Of a stretch of 60,853 bases of DNA, positions 10,783 to 22,799 are shown piece by piece. Source of the DNA: Clavulina sp. PMI_390 (lineage: Eukaryota > Basidiomycota > Agaricomycetes > Cantharellales > Hydnaceae); contig WIDE01000150.1 of assembly GCA_015039315.1 (NCBI GenBank), positions 1 through 60,853 of the forward strand, in the 5' to 3' direction. Positions within the stretch are counted from its first letter, which is position 1; every line of letters starts with the position of its first letter. The notes under the pieces were generated by a model. That model searched no databases. It was not told where the DNA came from and saw only the letters and a program-made list of their open reading frames with translations. Both the position numbers and the translations under genes were made by a program.

Positions 10783-11260
10783 TCATCGAGCCGAGCAGCT
10801 AATGCTCGTTGAAATTGAGGCGATAGCGCGAAGCTTTTCCGCAAGCATGATGAGGCCTGCTATCAGGATGAGAATGACCATGAACACGCTGACGATGGCC
10901 GTAACGATGATAAAGCGGCAAATATGCTGCTTCCAACGTAACGCGGCGGGATCTATCTTAACGGAGGATGCGGAAGGAGAAGCATCACGATGATATTGGC
11001 GAGGCATTTGAGGCTCCAAACTTCGTAGTGATGACTGTCGCGTGGAACGTTTCTTGTACCGAGGCTCTTTTTGCTCTGTGTGGTTGGCAAGCCCTCTCCT
11101 AGACTGTTGCTCCTCTGATCCCACAGTAGACAATAGTGGAGTTATTCCGTTTATGGGAGGATGAAAAAAGAGATTCAGTAGTCCATATACTGCGACTATT
11201 ATGTTCAAGGTGTGCCTACTGACCAGTATCCCAGTTCTCCCCATAAGCCTTCGTCGACAT
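10783..11260 (-). CDS. Small single-pass membrane protein, family 1, gene 4
   Basis: Exons 11260-11224 and 11114-10783 give 122 aa. Exon 1 is MSTKAYGENWDT; the 109-nt intron has donor G|GTCAGT and acceptor ATCAG, phase 1. Exon 2 carries EEQQSRRGLANHTEQKEPRY, TRQSSLRSLEPQ, a helix at about 80-103 and the tail AEKLRAIASISTSISCSAR, with Cys at -4. Copy B partner is gene 11 with the same length. TATA-like CATAAAAGCC lies about 87 bp upstream of the ATG. An unspliced frame beginning in the intron is also open, but the spliced form matches all other members in phase and exon 1 length. Confidence 0.75.
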
Positions 11261-11341
11261 GGCGCGACTGCTGACCGAGTGGAGCAGGATGGTTTAGGGT
11301 GTTTGAGGGAGGTGGGTTCTCAAAAGTGGAAGGGAGCGGGA

Positions 11342-11351
11342 GGCTTTTATG
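11342..11351 (-). promoter_or_regulatory. TATA-like box of gene 4
   Basis: Minus-strand CATAAAAGCC about 87 bp upstream of the gene 4 start codon. Confidence 0.5.
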
Positions 11352-11799
11352 AGCCAGCCAGCTCGTTCCTCCTGTACCCTTTCGTCTTTCGTCCACTTCC
11401 GCATTTGGGGACAGATGACACCCCGTCTTGGCAACTCTATAGATCTACCGGAGAGAGTTTGTCAGTTGCCGCGGGATGGGGCTGGGTGGACGTGTTCCCA
11501 CGTTGGGCACCGCATTGAATTCCATCGTATGTAATCAGTCTATCTAAGGCTAAGTGAAGCCGCCAGGAAGCCTAGTCTCAGCATCACAGCAGCAGGGTCT
11601 CCGCGAACAACCGTGTTCAAAACAGAATCAATCCGCGAAAACCCCCACAATTCATTGAAATATTTATAGCGGCTCAAGAGAATGCAATTAATTTTAGGTT
11701 GTTTTGTGTACACTGATGGTTGTAGAACGTCGTCAACAAGCGCAAAACATGGGCTATTCTCGCTTTGGCCATTGACGCTATTTTATCCTCCTTTCCCAT

Positions 11800-12830
11800 C
11801 CACACCTCCGAGGCGAAGTCAAATCCCACCCATCGGTGCGTACACTCCGATGCACCGAGTTTCTCTTGCGGACGCGATTGAAAAAGCTCATCTGCACACA
11901 TATTGCACTCCTGGTATCCTCCCCACTTACGCGGGCATAGATTCTCTCAGCTATCAGTTCTTTGACTCCGATCCTATCCCCTTCCACCACTCATATTTGG
12001 CTCCACTCGTCTCGCCACCGCCGCTATCGACGAGGTGTCCCTAAAGCGCAGCTATTGCAACTATCTCGGGCTGCAAGCACTACCACACTTCTGCATCGGC
12101 TGCTGGCATATTCCCGTGCGTCACCCGGCCCACCGCGTCCTCGATCTGCCCTACACCGCCTTGAGAACAACAAACTCACCCACGCGAAGCCCACCGCTTC
12201 ATCCCGGTGCGGGATTTGTCCCATTTCCGAAACAAAATCTCATGATGAGGAGGGAGAAAGATGGCGTGGCTGGCGATCTGCCAAAGAGCCCTTAAGGGTA
12301 CGCAATGTAGAAGATGTCGTTCGGATTTGACTTTAGCCCGAGGATGTAGAGTAGCGCATCATGAGGGATATCACAGAGTGGTATGCTTTATTCGATTCAC
12401 ACGTCTGGGTCTGCTGTGCTCGGAGCATTTACGGAGGCGGGCGACACAGGTTTTATGGAGAGCGGACTAGATGAGGCTCCAGTGGCCGTCCTAGATGCCG
12501 ACGAAGAGGAGACAGGGGACAATTATCAGGACTGACGGCAATTGAACCTAGGGCACAAATAGGGCTCAGTGGTTGGAGTAACGAAGGGGCATAATAAAGA
12601 AGCACCAGCTAGCGGGTCATCTGTGGAATTGGGTCGATCGAAGACAATATGGAGAAGGTGTAAAGCATCCAGACCCGGGAACCTGGGAAAAAAATTCACT
12701 TCGCATATATCTTATCTCCACAAAGACACCACCAGGACTCATCCAGGCGCTCGAACTCTCTCTGGGACGACCAAACCCAGGCGGAACAATCGATCCCGAT
12801 CCGTGTTTCGGCACAAGACCAATTTACACA
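11800..12830 (-). pseudogene. PSP1-family relic C
   Basis: At 12030-12220 the sequence aligns with the PSP1 core of long copy D (15630-15790) but has several stops in the equivalent frame. At 12720-12830 it matches the upstream exon carrying 'PPGFG...SSSAWMSPGG', giving the same exon order as D. The N-terminal half is absent, so this is a 5'-truncated, decayed copy. Confidence 0.6.
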
Positions 12831-13102
12831 TCTTTTCCTATTATCCATCTCCTCGCCTGCGGGCAGATTCACTGGCGCCAGGCGATGGCGAGCTCAAGAT
12901 CGGCGATGCGTTCGTATTTTGTGGGGATGGGCTTGTTACTAGACTAGCAGAGATGTTCAGCGGATATGACGAGTTGAAGAAGACTGACAAGATCTGCTGC
13001 AGAGATGCTACAGACAACTGAACCGGGCTGTGCCGGAAGGGACGTCTTACTTCGTGCAATATGTGTGAGGTTTCTAAACGGAGAGTGATGAGAACCAGGA
13101 CA

Positions 13103-13135
13103 TTCCCACGGTCACACACACTAGCGCTCGCCTCT
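13103..13135 (-). promoter_or_regulatory. Recurrent upstream block, copy 4
   Basis: Plus strand TTCCCACGGTCACACACAC then TAGCGCTCGCCTCTCGCA, among the best matches to the copy at 45721. It lies upstream of relic C on the minus strand. Confidence 0.4.
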
Positions 13136-13139
13136 CGCA

Positions 13140-13830
13140 AATGCACACCGCACACCCACACAGCTTCTGTCCTCCAACGATCTCTGAGCCCTCCCCTGCA
13201 ATTCTGCGACCTATTGTTGTAAGGAGCGCCACAATCAGCTTCCACCTTGTACTACAATCACGCTTTAGACAACCAACACCATGTCTAACCATTATCACTA
13301 GCTAACATATCCTGAAAATCGATAAACCGCTTGTAACTTAGCAGATCGGCCAAAGACTAGATTCGACGTAAGGATCTAGTCGTCCGCTCCTCTTCGTTCG
13401 ACTCTCCCTTCTGCCCAGCTTGGCTGTTCCTTTCTCGTACCATTCGGAATGTGCGCCCGCAGAACATCCTTCATGTGCGCCCTTGGAAGATGTTGCCAAG
13501 GATCTTGCCCATCATCTTTGGACTTCATCGCTAGGCCTTTTAACCTCGCAGCAGCCCCACCTCTGTGCGGTGCATCGACGGCAGAGATGGTCGTTGAAAA
13601 TCGTGCGAGAGATCATGCCTCAGCCGCAATCTCTCCCACTGCCACCTCAAAAACAGCCTGTCGAGGCACCTTCATTCCGGACGATCTTGTAGGGCCCGAT
13701 AGAGAGTTTATATGCCATCGACAGTCACATTAGCAGATCAGCTTTTCAAGTCTTGGCCAGGAAAGAAAGAAAAAAAAAAAAGAGAGAAAAAGCTCACAAA
13801 GATCTCCAGACTCTTCATCATAGCCATGAT
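13140..13830. other. Intergenic between relic C and gene 5
   Basis: A part near 13400-13480 matches the 3' flanks of genes 3 and 10. An A-rich run lies at about 13766-13790. No conserved frame was found. Confidence 0.35.
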
Positions 13831-13833
13831 GCG

Positions 13834-14313
13834 CTATCCGGCTGAGCACCTGAGACTCTTCAACATTGCGGCGACAGCGCGAAGCTTTTCCGTCAGCATG
13901 ATGAGAGTGACTATCAGGATAAGGATGAGCAGGAGCATGCCCATAATGGCAGCGACGACGCCGGCGCGGCGAAGATGTGTCTTCCAAGGCGGAACAGCGG
14001 TGTGTGTATGTGTGGGGGGTGGAGGTGAAGGGGATAAAGAAAGCCGAAGTTGGTGTTGGTGTGTTGGGTGCACAGAACTGGGTAGTGAGGATTGCCGCGT
14101 GGATCGTCGGGTACACCTAGGCTCCTTTCGCTCTGAATCGTCAGTTCGTACTTTCTTATCCTGCTGCCTCTCTGATAATGACGCAGATATTAGTACAGCC
14201 ATGCATTATTGGTGATGAAAACAACAAGTTAACCGTCTGTATATATATTGACGAAGATGTATGACATGTTCCTCACCATTATTCCAACGCTGCGCGTACA
14301 AATGTGATGACAT
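13834..14313 (-). CDS. Small single-pass membrane protein, family 1, gene 5
   Basis: Exons 14313-14277 and 14171-13834 give 124 aa. Exon 1 is MSSHLYAQRWNN; the 105-nt intron has donor G|GTGAGG and acceptor ATCAG, phase 1. Exon 2 starts ERQQDKKVRTDDSERKEPRC, continues with TRRSTRQSSLPSS, a Thr/His-Pro stretch, a helix at about 82-105 and the tail TEKLRAVAAMLKSLRCSAG with Cys at -4. TATATAAAAGCCTC sits about 83 bp upstream, the clearest TATA in the family. It has no duplicate partner in the window. Confidence 0.75.
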
Positions 14314-14390
14314 GATGTGGCTGCTCGTCAGAAGTGGAGAGAGATGTGAGGTATCGGAGGAAGATAGGGTATGAGAGGGAGAGAACGCGA

Positions 14391-14402
14391 GGCTTTTATA
14401 TG
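14391..14402 (-). promoter_or_regulatory. TATA box of gene 5
   Basis: Minus-strand CATATAAAAGCC about 83 bp upstream of the gene 5 start codon; best match to the family pattern. Confidence 0.55.
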
Positions 14403-14984
14403 GACACCCTTCGTCTCGGCCTCTCGCTGCTCCTTTCGGAGCTGGGCGCACTTGGTCCGGGGTCGATCGGCATCATACACTCAATTCAAATTTAGCGTTC
14501 CTCCATAAAAGCGGTGCAACGGTTGAAATTCACTCCAGTGACTGATCACAGCATGTTCGACCGACAGTACTCTGGGGGTCCCAGTACCACATGATCATCC
14601 TGGCATCCGACTGCTCCTGGGCGCAGCAGATATTGAGAATCCTCAAATTTCCTGCCACCCTATACAGAAATCGAGCCTTCGTACGTATTAAAGTGCTGAG
14701 TCAAATATGCATGACCTCGCTGGAGTGCAATATATACGGCACACATCTCTGTTGAAGGGGAGCGGAGAGGAGCGTGGAAGCACATGTAGGGAGAGCCCAA
14801 GAGCAATGATAATGATACCAGAAAATGCGACGTACACGTATAACAAAGCAGATATAGGGGGGTCTTGAGACGGAAGGATAAACGCATAGTCCAAGAAAGT
14901 GGGGGAACGGAAAATCTGGAGCAAGCTGCCAGGGAAATTTGGGAAGCGTGAAAGGGATACAGTTTTAGATGATCATTGAACGGT

Positions 14985-17900
14985 TTATTCACTTGCTATC
15001 GGGCCCTGGAGGGACGCCACCCAAGCGTGAGTCTTGTAGAGACTAGATGATGACAATACAAAACAGGGAAAATCGTCAGCGTCAATCGCAATAATCCAAA
15101 TCATTACACGATCGGCCACACGCGAAAGTATCGACGCACCAGGACAACTCTCGAACCAGCTCCCTGAAGTCGATCCTCCGATCCGCAACAAAGTAGAACG
15201 TGAGCTTGCGGCGATCCCTGTTTTGGTGCCATTGAGTATGACACACAACCTTTCGCGAACACAGACGAAGAATAAGATGGGGCGGACCACTAATATTCGA
15301 CGTCGACGACCTCCATCGGCAGTTTCTTCTGTCGGACCTTGGACTGACACAGCTGCAGCGCCTTCATCTCGTCAGCCTGCTTAGCTTGCAGAAGTCTGAG
15401 CGTAGGTGGAAAAGAAAGGAGACCTTTGGAAAATAATTTGAACGTGTCAGTCGCAAGGCGAGCGAGGTAGATAGGAGACACATTATTTCTACGCACCTCG
15501 TATCCTCCGCACTCGCTCGCGCATGGTACTCTTCGGCATCAACTCTTTCATCCCAACATTGCCTCCTACCACCGCGCCATCTTCTTCTCTACTCGCACCA
15601 CCACCTCCACCACCACCATTGATGGGATGGCCTTGAAGCGCAGCTACCGCAGCTGCCTCGGCCTGCGAGCGCTGCCACGCCTCTACGTCTGCCGTCGAAA
15701 TGTTCCCGTGCGTCACTCGGCCGAGATCGCGTCCTCGATCCGCCTCGACGATGACGAGCTCGCCTACACGAAGCTCACCGCGCCTGCCTGCTGCTGAATT
15801 CGTCTCCTTCTCCAAGGAAGTAGGGTCCAACGATGAGGACGAGGATGGCATAACGGGCGAGGCACCAAAGAACGCTTCGGGGTCCGCGGTATAAAAGATA
15901 TCGTTTCACCCAGCTTTGAATTCCACGATGTCCAGCGGAGCGTTGCGAGGGACGGCATACAGCGGAGTACCTTTACCGAGCTGCAGATCAGGATCAGCTC
16001 CATTAGGAGCAGTGCCAGAAGCAGGCGACGACAGGCCAATAGAAGTCTGATTAAGGGGCGCTCGGGCGGCCGTGGCAGAGGTCGGGGACGAAGATACGGG
16101 GAACTGATTATTACTATTGGGCCCGGAGGCGCTCGGGCCTAGGAGCGAACGATGCGTCGATCAGTGTGAGTCATCCATTCAATGTGTGGGGAAGGAAACA
16201 AAAGCAAAGGAGCTGAGTGTGTAGATCATGAAGAAAAGCTCACCTCGCATATGCCCCATGATACCACCAGGGCTCATCCTAGCACTCGAACTTCCCCTCA
16301 GCTGCCCAAATCCAGGCGGTCCAATCGCACCTGGAACAACACCCTGTCCATTATCAACCCCTTCCAACTATGCCTCCCCCTCCCCCATATCCAGATCCAC
16401 CAGCACTCAGTGGGCCCTTCTGCGCATACGCACCTGATCCAGGCGGAGGCAAGTTCAGGGGCAGGAGAGCGTTCGTCGGATGATGTACTGGGTTTTGCGG
16501 CGAGAGGCTGAGAGGCCACGAGGCGTATTCGCATTTGTACCCATCGCGTTCATAGGGTTGATGTAGCTGTAATTGTTGCACCGGTTCATATGAGGAGGTA
16601 GATCGTATCCTGAGAAAGCGGATCTTTGGAGTTGGTGGATGCTCGTCGAGCGATCGCGCGTTTGCATAGTCGGTGAAGGAGGTCGACGTTAGCCATTGAG
16701 ATCTGAAGTAGGGGTTCTGTATCGCTCGCAGCTTGCTTCACGCAAGTCAGCACCAATAAATGCCGATAAGTATGTCCTCTTGAGGTTGTCTTGAGCGCGT
16801 CTGTCGCGCGGAACGTCGTACCCGTCGCGTTGAGCGCAGTGGTAACAGGCGACGAGATCCTCACGTTCATCCCCGTACCAAACCCGAAGCCATAGCCAGC
16901 TACTGGCCTACTTGACTAATACACTCAGACGCAGCACCACCATAGGCAGGTGCTGGAGCAGCATACTCAAAGCCCTCGTTCCCTGACGAATACGCCGATG
17001 TTGATACAGGCGTAGGATACACTCGCTCAGGTGACGACGACAAGCCATTGTCGACACCAGATCATTCGAGGCTACTCGACTCTCTTGACGAACTGCGCGC
17101 CGATTCAGAGAGCGAAGACACCCTAGCGCGTCCATCTGTACGTCGGCCTACGCAGATACCGAGCTCATGGCCAGGTGCATCGAGCGAGGATGCTGGAGGG
17201 TCCGCATTCCCTCCCCAGAGACGAACATGACGACGAGCCAACGCTCGGAGCTGCAAGCGGCGAGGGAATCGTGCCGCGCAACAGTGTCGACGACGATGCG
17301 GATGCCAGATCGTGCTGAGGCCCATAGGGATCATGCTGATACTGCGGATGCGGGGCATACGTAGAAAGGAAAGATGATGCTAAAGGGCCAGACGCACGTG
17401 AGACAAGGCGGAGTGAGATATCTTGATTGAACGAGTTGGGCGAGAGCATATGGAGTGAGCCCGCAAACTCATAATCGCTGAACATAGCTTTCCTTCACGT
17501 CCGCCGAACCCACTGTCTGAGCCAGCAGTGGGACTAGGAGGATCGCCAGACGAAGACGTGAAGCTGATGGAGATGGGGACGAAGAGCGCTAGTGCTGCCG
17601 TTGGTGGACAACGCCAACGGAGTGTCGATGCGAAGCTGTCCCACTCATACCTCCATTCAAATGATTGTACGCGTCAGGCAAGAAGCACTATACGCGTTGT
17701 ACAGCTGATCATTGTTGCTCACGCAGGAAGAATGCTGGTTATCCAGGCCCCGTGCCTCCCAAATCCCTCCAGCAACTCCTCCGCCACCGCCCCCAGAAGC
17801 AGGCGACGACGGGTAGTATCCAGAGGCGTCGCTGTTCTGGCCCTGTTGTGAGACATCACGGCGGAACAGAGACACGTTGGAATGATCACGGGTTCTCGAC

Positions 17901-18406
17901 AGGCAGATCGCGCTCTGCTGCAATTGAGCCAGCGCGATGCGGGATCGACCACCGATAGCGCTGGTGCTGAGCAGAGACGCACCATGAGCTAGCTTGCTGG
18001 GATCGGACTGAGTCTGCAAGCTCGGGCGCACGCGACCACAACCAGCATTACCACCAGGAAGACCGGTATCACCAAAATGCGCACCGCCAAAAATACCAAT
18101 CAGACGGCCCTGTTCCTAGGCTGAGGATCTGCGGTCTACTACGCCTAAAGTCCGTTCTTACATCATCTTGCGCAAACTCCGCCGCGTCCATGCCGGTACT
18201 CATAGACACCATTCTTGCACTCCCACCCTCGTCCTGTTAGTGCGGCGTCGCATGATTGTACTCGTGCTCTTCGCGCTCTCGATCGGGATTTGCTGCTAGC
18301 ACTTTCATCGCCGAACGCCAAAGGCAAACGATCAAAGAGACCATTTTTCGTCTGAGGCGCAGGTGGAGTGGACATGGTGCTGGATGTGTGCGAGGAGAGC
18401 GGACAT
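14985..18406 (-). pseudogene. PSP1 C-terminal-domain protein, longest copy (D), disrupted
   Basis: Hallmarks of the PSP1 C-terminal domain occur in order on the minus strand: PLDIVEFKAG (about 15915-15945), GELRVGELVIVEADRGRDLG (about 15720-15785), LQLCQSKVRQKKLPMEVVD (about 15305-15365), DRRKLTFYFVADRRIDFREL (about 15170-15235) and LYKTHAWVASLQG to the stop at 14985. Upstream to ATG 18406 runs a long Gly/Ser/Pro-rich N-terminal region. Yeast Psp1 was found as a suppressor of DNA polymerase alpha mutants; its molecular role is unclear. Breaks: TGA at 15906-15908 where family members have Arg, TAG at 15290-15292 where Gln is expected, a phase mismatch near 15380-15490, and N-terminal frameshifts. 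Introns otherwise look usable. Sequencing error could explain some breaks, not all. Confidence 0.75.
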
Positions 18407-18409
18407 GCT

Positions 18410-19755
18410 GGGCTGGTTGCTATTACGGAACGAGTTATGGTGTGGTTGGGTGAAAGAGGTGGGGGCTATGACAAATCTTTGGGTTGGGATGGGGAAGATG
18501 AAAAGGAAGATTGGTGTAGATAATGCGAGTATATCGAGGAGGAACGCTTTGGGAGCCGACTGCGGGGTAGGGATGATGGTGGCGCAGCTGACTCATCGTA
18601 CGAGTGTTCGCCTTGTTGGTCACTTTGGCACCTAGTGCACTAGCGAGAGAAGTGGAGGTGGCGCAGGATATCATGGGTCCAGGGTAGGGCTGCTCGAGCT
18701 GGTCCTATTCGGGGTCCAAGCAGGGGCAGACGCGGCCGGTATTTTCTGCAAAAGGATAGTGCATTGTACTGCTGCGTCGCGGCTGGAGGTGGTGGGGATG
18801 AGGAACGTGACGTAGATGTAGCGACACCTCGCGGAGGTGAACTTGTAGCTTTGCGTCGCGAGGAGGTACCGTTGTTTGCATCATCATGAAGATATTGGGG
18901 ATCGTATCGTGGTAATGAGATGAACCAAGATCAAGTGCTCGTTCACAGGGACGAAACACCATCGGTTTCTGGTTTTATTGCTGGCAGAAATGGTTGTGGA
19001 TTGAGACTAGAGGAGGACCTAGACCTCTGTCTCGTGCGCTAAAATGATTGTCGAAGGGCCTCTTAGAGAGTCTAGAGAAGCAAAGGATGGTAGATTGAGT
19101 CTCGAGGTCGTAGAAGAGCACAAGAAACAGGTAAACGTACGTAAGCCTGTGCAGGAATGCATGAAAGTCATTCCTTGGGCCTGTAGCTTTTGATGTTGTC
19201 GTACTAGAGGATGGGGACCATCTCCTTTGGATGCGAGTATTGTGAGTCAACCCTTCCTGTTGTTGGTAGAGCAGAGCGCGCGACGGGAATACGAGGAGCC
19301 TGATGTCAGCGATACGGTCATGCAATTGTATCGTGGAGTAACAGGACGACGGTCGATCTAGGAGGAAAGGCGGAATGCTTGGGACGTCCTTCGCGCGATA
19401 CACAATAATCGGCGATAGGCGATAGGATGGAGATTGAATATGGTGTCGAATGGACAAAAGCACGGGTTGATATTGTAGGAGAGGATGAGAAGCAAGGGGA
19501 GTCGGGCGAAGAATTTCGAATGCGGGCCAGGTCATGTGAGATGTTGATTGGGACAGTGCATGATCCCTAGAACGTTCGACCACCTCGGAGAGATGTTCAC
19601 TTGGAACTACGCCAATAGGGATTAGGTCCTTGATTGATAGCCAGGACCTTGCTCATGAGAAGTCTCCATGTTTGAATGAAGAGCAGAGTACAGCTAGAAG
19701 CCTTGGCCCTGCCACACGCGACAAACACATGGCATCGAGCGAGAAACCAATCCGA
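18410..19755. other. Upstream region of PSP1 copy D
   Basis: Aligns in patches with 33190-34040 upstream of copy E. An AG|GTACGT donor-like site on the minus strand near 19140, and a matching one near 33730, suggest an intron in a 5' untranslated leader. Pro/Ser-rich frames near 18700-18960 are not kept in copy E. Confidence 0.35.
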
Positions 19756-19759
19756 ATCG

Positions 19760-19792
19760 TTCCCACGGTCACGCCAACATTGACGCCCGCTT
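19760..19792 (-). promoter_or_regulatory. Recurrent upstream block, copy 5
   Basis: Plus strand TTCCCACGGTCACGCCAACA then TTGACGCCCGCTTCTC. It is about 1.35 kb upstream of the copy D start codon. Confidence 0.4.
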
Positions 19793-20359
19793 CTCTGTTC
19801 AAAATTTCACAACAACTGAGCCAATCAATTTATCTCCGGATCGTCCCAGTCCCCCGAAATGTTAGCAAGGCCTCTCTCGCAATTACTGCTCAGGGTATAA
19901 ACCATGTTTATTCTGGAAATCTAGACCGAGCATCGGCTGTCTTGGCACTGCGTCTCGCTGACATGCTCTCTGAGATCTATTTCGTTTTCTACTAGGTAAG
20001 AATATTCCGTGAACGAGCAGGTACTGCTCCGCCGACCTTGCCACTATAAACTCGAAGTACAATATTAGCTTCTTCCACCTTAGATACCATGCACAGTTTT
20101 TCCGCACAGGCAGGGGTGGATCGGATAAAAAAACCCAGAACAATGACTATGAGAGCAAGAAAACGAATGCCATCATCACGTCTGGGGGAGGGAGGATGCG
20201 TGGTTGGAGAAAAGAACTAGATCCGGAACTGTTCGCGTCAAGGGATATTGAGAAGGCTGGATGGAATCGTGGGGTCGCTTCACTGATGAGAATCGATGAA
20301 ACGAAACGTGCAGGATCTTGTTCAGCCGCTCAATGAACCTTCGCACTTGCGAAGCCCCA

Positions 20360-20920
20360 TTAGTGGCAATCCGCTGTGCATGCGCTTGGTAGGTTTTTGG
20401 TTGACGGACCAGGCTGTTGGAAAGAGAGCAGGTTGGGTCCCTGATAGGACCTATTGCTTGAGATGACGAATTTGACGATCAAAAGGATGGCGATGAGCCG
20501 GAGAGATGTCAGAAGTACCACATTGAAACGATGTATCGCACGATTGTGGCGACGAAGAGTCGTGTTGGGGTATGGCATGAGGGGAGTAAAAGGGGATGAA
20601 GGGAACGAGGAGAAGAGTGATTGGAACTGAATGAAGGTGAAAAACGGCTCAAAAGAATTAGTGTTGATGATTTCATCATTTGATACTGTCGATCCTAGAC
20701 GACGCGGAAGACGCCGCTGCCTCCAACGCTGCTTCATGGGCAACTCTTTCTGCTCGAGGTCGTCAACGGTTTTCTTGCGAGCAGCTGTGAGAATATAGAC
20801 CATATTGAGCGATTGGGCGATACAGTGGAGGAGTAGCTCCGTAATCCGCGAGATGATGAATTGACAGAGCATACCTTGGTTGAGCCCATAGCTGGCCTGA
20901 TGATAGAGTTCTGTCAACAT
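20360..20920 (-). CDS. Small single-pass membrane protein, family 1, divergent gene 12
   Basis: Exons 20920-20875 and 20784-20360 give 156 aa, with a 90-nt intron (donor G|GTATGC, acceptor CACAG) in the same phase and position as the rest of the family. Exon 1 (MLTELYHQASYGLNQ) is 46 nt rather than 37. Exon 2 begins ARKKTVDDLEQKELPMKQRW, aligning with the 'KKVPT..ERKEPRR' segment of the others. A helix lies at about 102-123 and a longer 33-residue tail ends CTADCH. An in-frame ATG at 20938 is an alternative start. Membership rests on intron phase, the basic motif and the helix, so confidence is lower. Confidence 0.6.
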   Translation of the reverse strand: MLTELYHQASYGLNQGMLCQFIISRITELLLHCIAQSLNMVYILTAARKKTVDDLEQKELPMKQRWRQRRLPRRLGSTVSNDEIINTNSFEPFFTFIQFQSLFSSFPSSPFTPLMPYPNTTLRRHNRAIHRFNVVLLTSLRLIAILLIVKFVISSNRSYQGPNLLSFQQPGPSTKNLPSACTADCH

Positions 20921-20944
20921 CCTCCGCTCTAGGAGCACGCGCGC

Positions 20945-22790
20945 AATCCAATCGGGGATGTGAGATGCGGGGTGTTAGAGTGATGATAGGGAATCTCGCC
21001 AGCTATCCCTGGCCACAATCGATCCAGCTTTTTCAAAGATAGGGAGTGTCAATTGAGGGAAGGGGAGAAGCGTGACACAAACTGGTCACGTCCAAAGCGG
21101 TGTGAGACGGTGGTGAAGCTCCCCTCAACCTCGGCGCCTAGGATTGAAGCTAAGGGAATCTAGTGCACTTGACATTGCCGGTTCACAGTGTCCAGACATA
21201 TATGATTGCCATCAAGTTTGCGTGTACTGGTGCGCCCGTAACTGCGGAAGCACTTCCCGCATCTCTCTAGGAGTTGGTGCAAATTACGAAGGTATCCACA
21301 CCAAGGGGGATAATGGTAACGTTGGAGCCCGCTTGATGAGAATCATGAAATAAAGACACGTTTTCGAGACGCCGAACCATCAAGTAGATTGTGGGTGAGG
21401 TCACAGGCGATAGAAACTGCTCCTCCAAGTATCCCTGAGTTGAAATCCCATGTCAAGTATGCCTGGCGAGTGAAGCTGCATTAAAAATGGCCGCCCGCGA
21501 CGTTTATAGGATTACGTTGGCGCCACCGAGCGTTTGCGGACAGTGGATTGGACTGGGCCGTATGCATGGGATAGATAATACTTGTCAAGTTTTAGTAGAC
21601 TGAAAGTGCGAGGTTCAGATACCCAGATTCTTTCCAATTGGACGATCTCCGTGAGTTGGTGCGCCACTATAGACAAACGTGATGGCGGGTCGAGACTAAG
21701 GTGACTCATTTATGTCTTCGGGTGTGGTTGCTGGCAGGCCGTACAAATCGCAGAGATAAGAATGGAGATGACGGCAGCGTTGTTTTATCATTGTATCTTA
21801 TGACGGAGTGAGTCTCGAGGTTGTCAAAGAATGAGAAAGCAAAACACGGAACGGGCCAATGTGCCTGAGTCGGTGCAGGAATACATCAAAGCTAGACCCA
21901 TCAAATCACTGGCTCTTAGGGGGACGAGATATAATTTTTTTGAGTTATAAATAGCCGGAGTCCGCCCCCCTTGTTGTTACCAAAGCGGAGCGTACGGCCA
22001 GACCAGATGGTGAGGGGTGCAATGTCAGCGGTACAGCTATCCCTTTCAGGCACAGAAGAGAATTGCAAAAGTCAATCGCATGGGTAGCGAAAATGTCTGC
22101 AGGTTGAATCGGCGGATCATGATAGGACGCGAACGCATAAGAAGTGGAGCAGATGGTGGCGGGGTGGGAGGATGACATGCTACTGGGGAAAAGTTTGGAA
22201 GAACGGCAAATCTGGATTGAAGGTAATTAGCGTAGTCGGATTAGCTGAAATGCCCACCAACGTGTGTTAGCTCACAATTCTGGGACAATGACGCCCCTTT
22301 AGGAAATCTGAGATATTCATAGATGGCATGCCTAGAAAACAAACAGCGCTTGATAAAATGGTGGTAATGATGTTCGTGACAAGCCGGCAGTCTCCATACG
22401 TTTAAATGGAGCTCGTGCCCAGGCTAGCAGCTGACGATTCAGTATTGTTCTCTGACCTCGAAGCGAGATTTTGCGAGGACAGAAACAGCACGACGCACTA
22501 AAGAGTGCTTCCACCTCCATAAAATAGAGGACGTGGTTTTGTCCAACTCTGAACTTGGAATGCACAGCAGAGCGCCGTGAGGGATCTTGGGACGGATGTA
22601 CCCCTGCTAAGGCACACACCCACATCGAGAGGCAGTGGATCGAAGCAAGCACAATGAAGGACGAATAAAGACCGCTCGCATAGTTGTCGTTAATGTTGGG
22701 ACAGAAGGAAACGAGGGGACGATTGTTGGGTCTTGGAATAGTATAGGACGTATGCCTTCATCTGCAGCGATACACCGAAAGTGAGGGAAA
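20945..22790. other. Intergenic, no supported gene
   Basis: Only short frames are present on either strand. I see no RNA gene, repeat array or recognisable domain. Confidence 0.35.
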
Positions 22791-22799
22791 ACTATTTTT

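Larger units (their letters stand above)
1..11620. repeat. Segmental duplication, copy A
   Basis: This stretch is collinear with 40542-50250. The first bases match 40542 onward, and matching landmarks follow in order: the PSP1 fragment, the ACCGTGGGAA block, membrane-protein genes 1, 2, 3 and 4 (pairing with genes 8, 9, 10 and 11), and a last shared stretch near 11560-11620 pairing with about 50200-50250. Divergence is uneven: about 4341-5171 is almost identical to its partner, while other parts are strongly diverged. Copy A alone carries the insertion at 5172-5499 and a PSP1 relic at 7.3-8.7 kb. The left end is cut by the window, so the true extent is unknown. Confidence 0.85.

Noticed and set aside
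18975..19583. 202-codon minus-strand frame
   Set aside because: The homologous region upstream of copy E does not keep this frame; better explained as leader and intron sequence of the PSP1 family.
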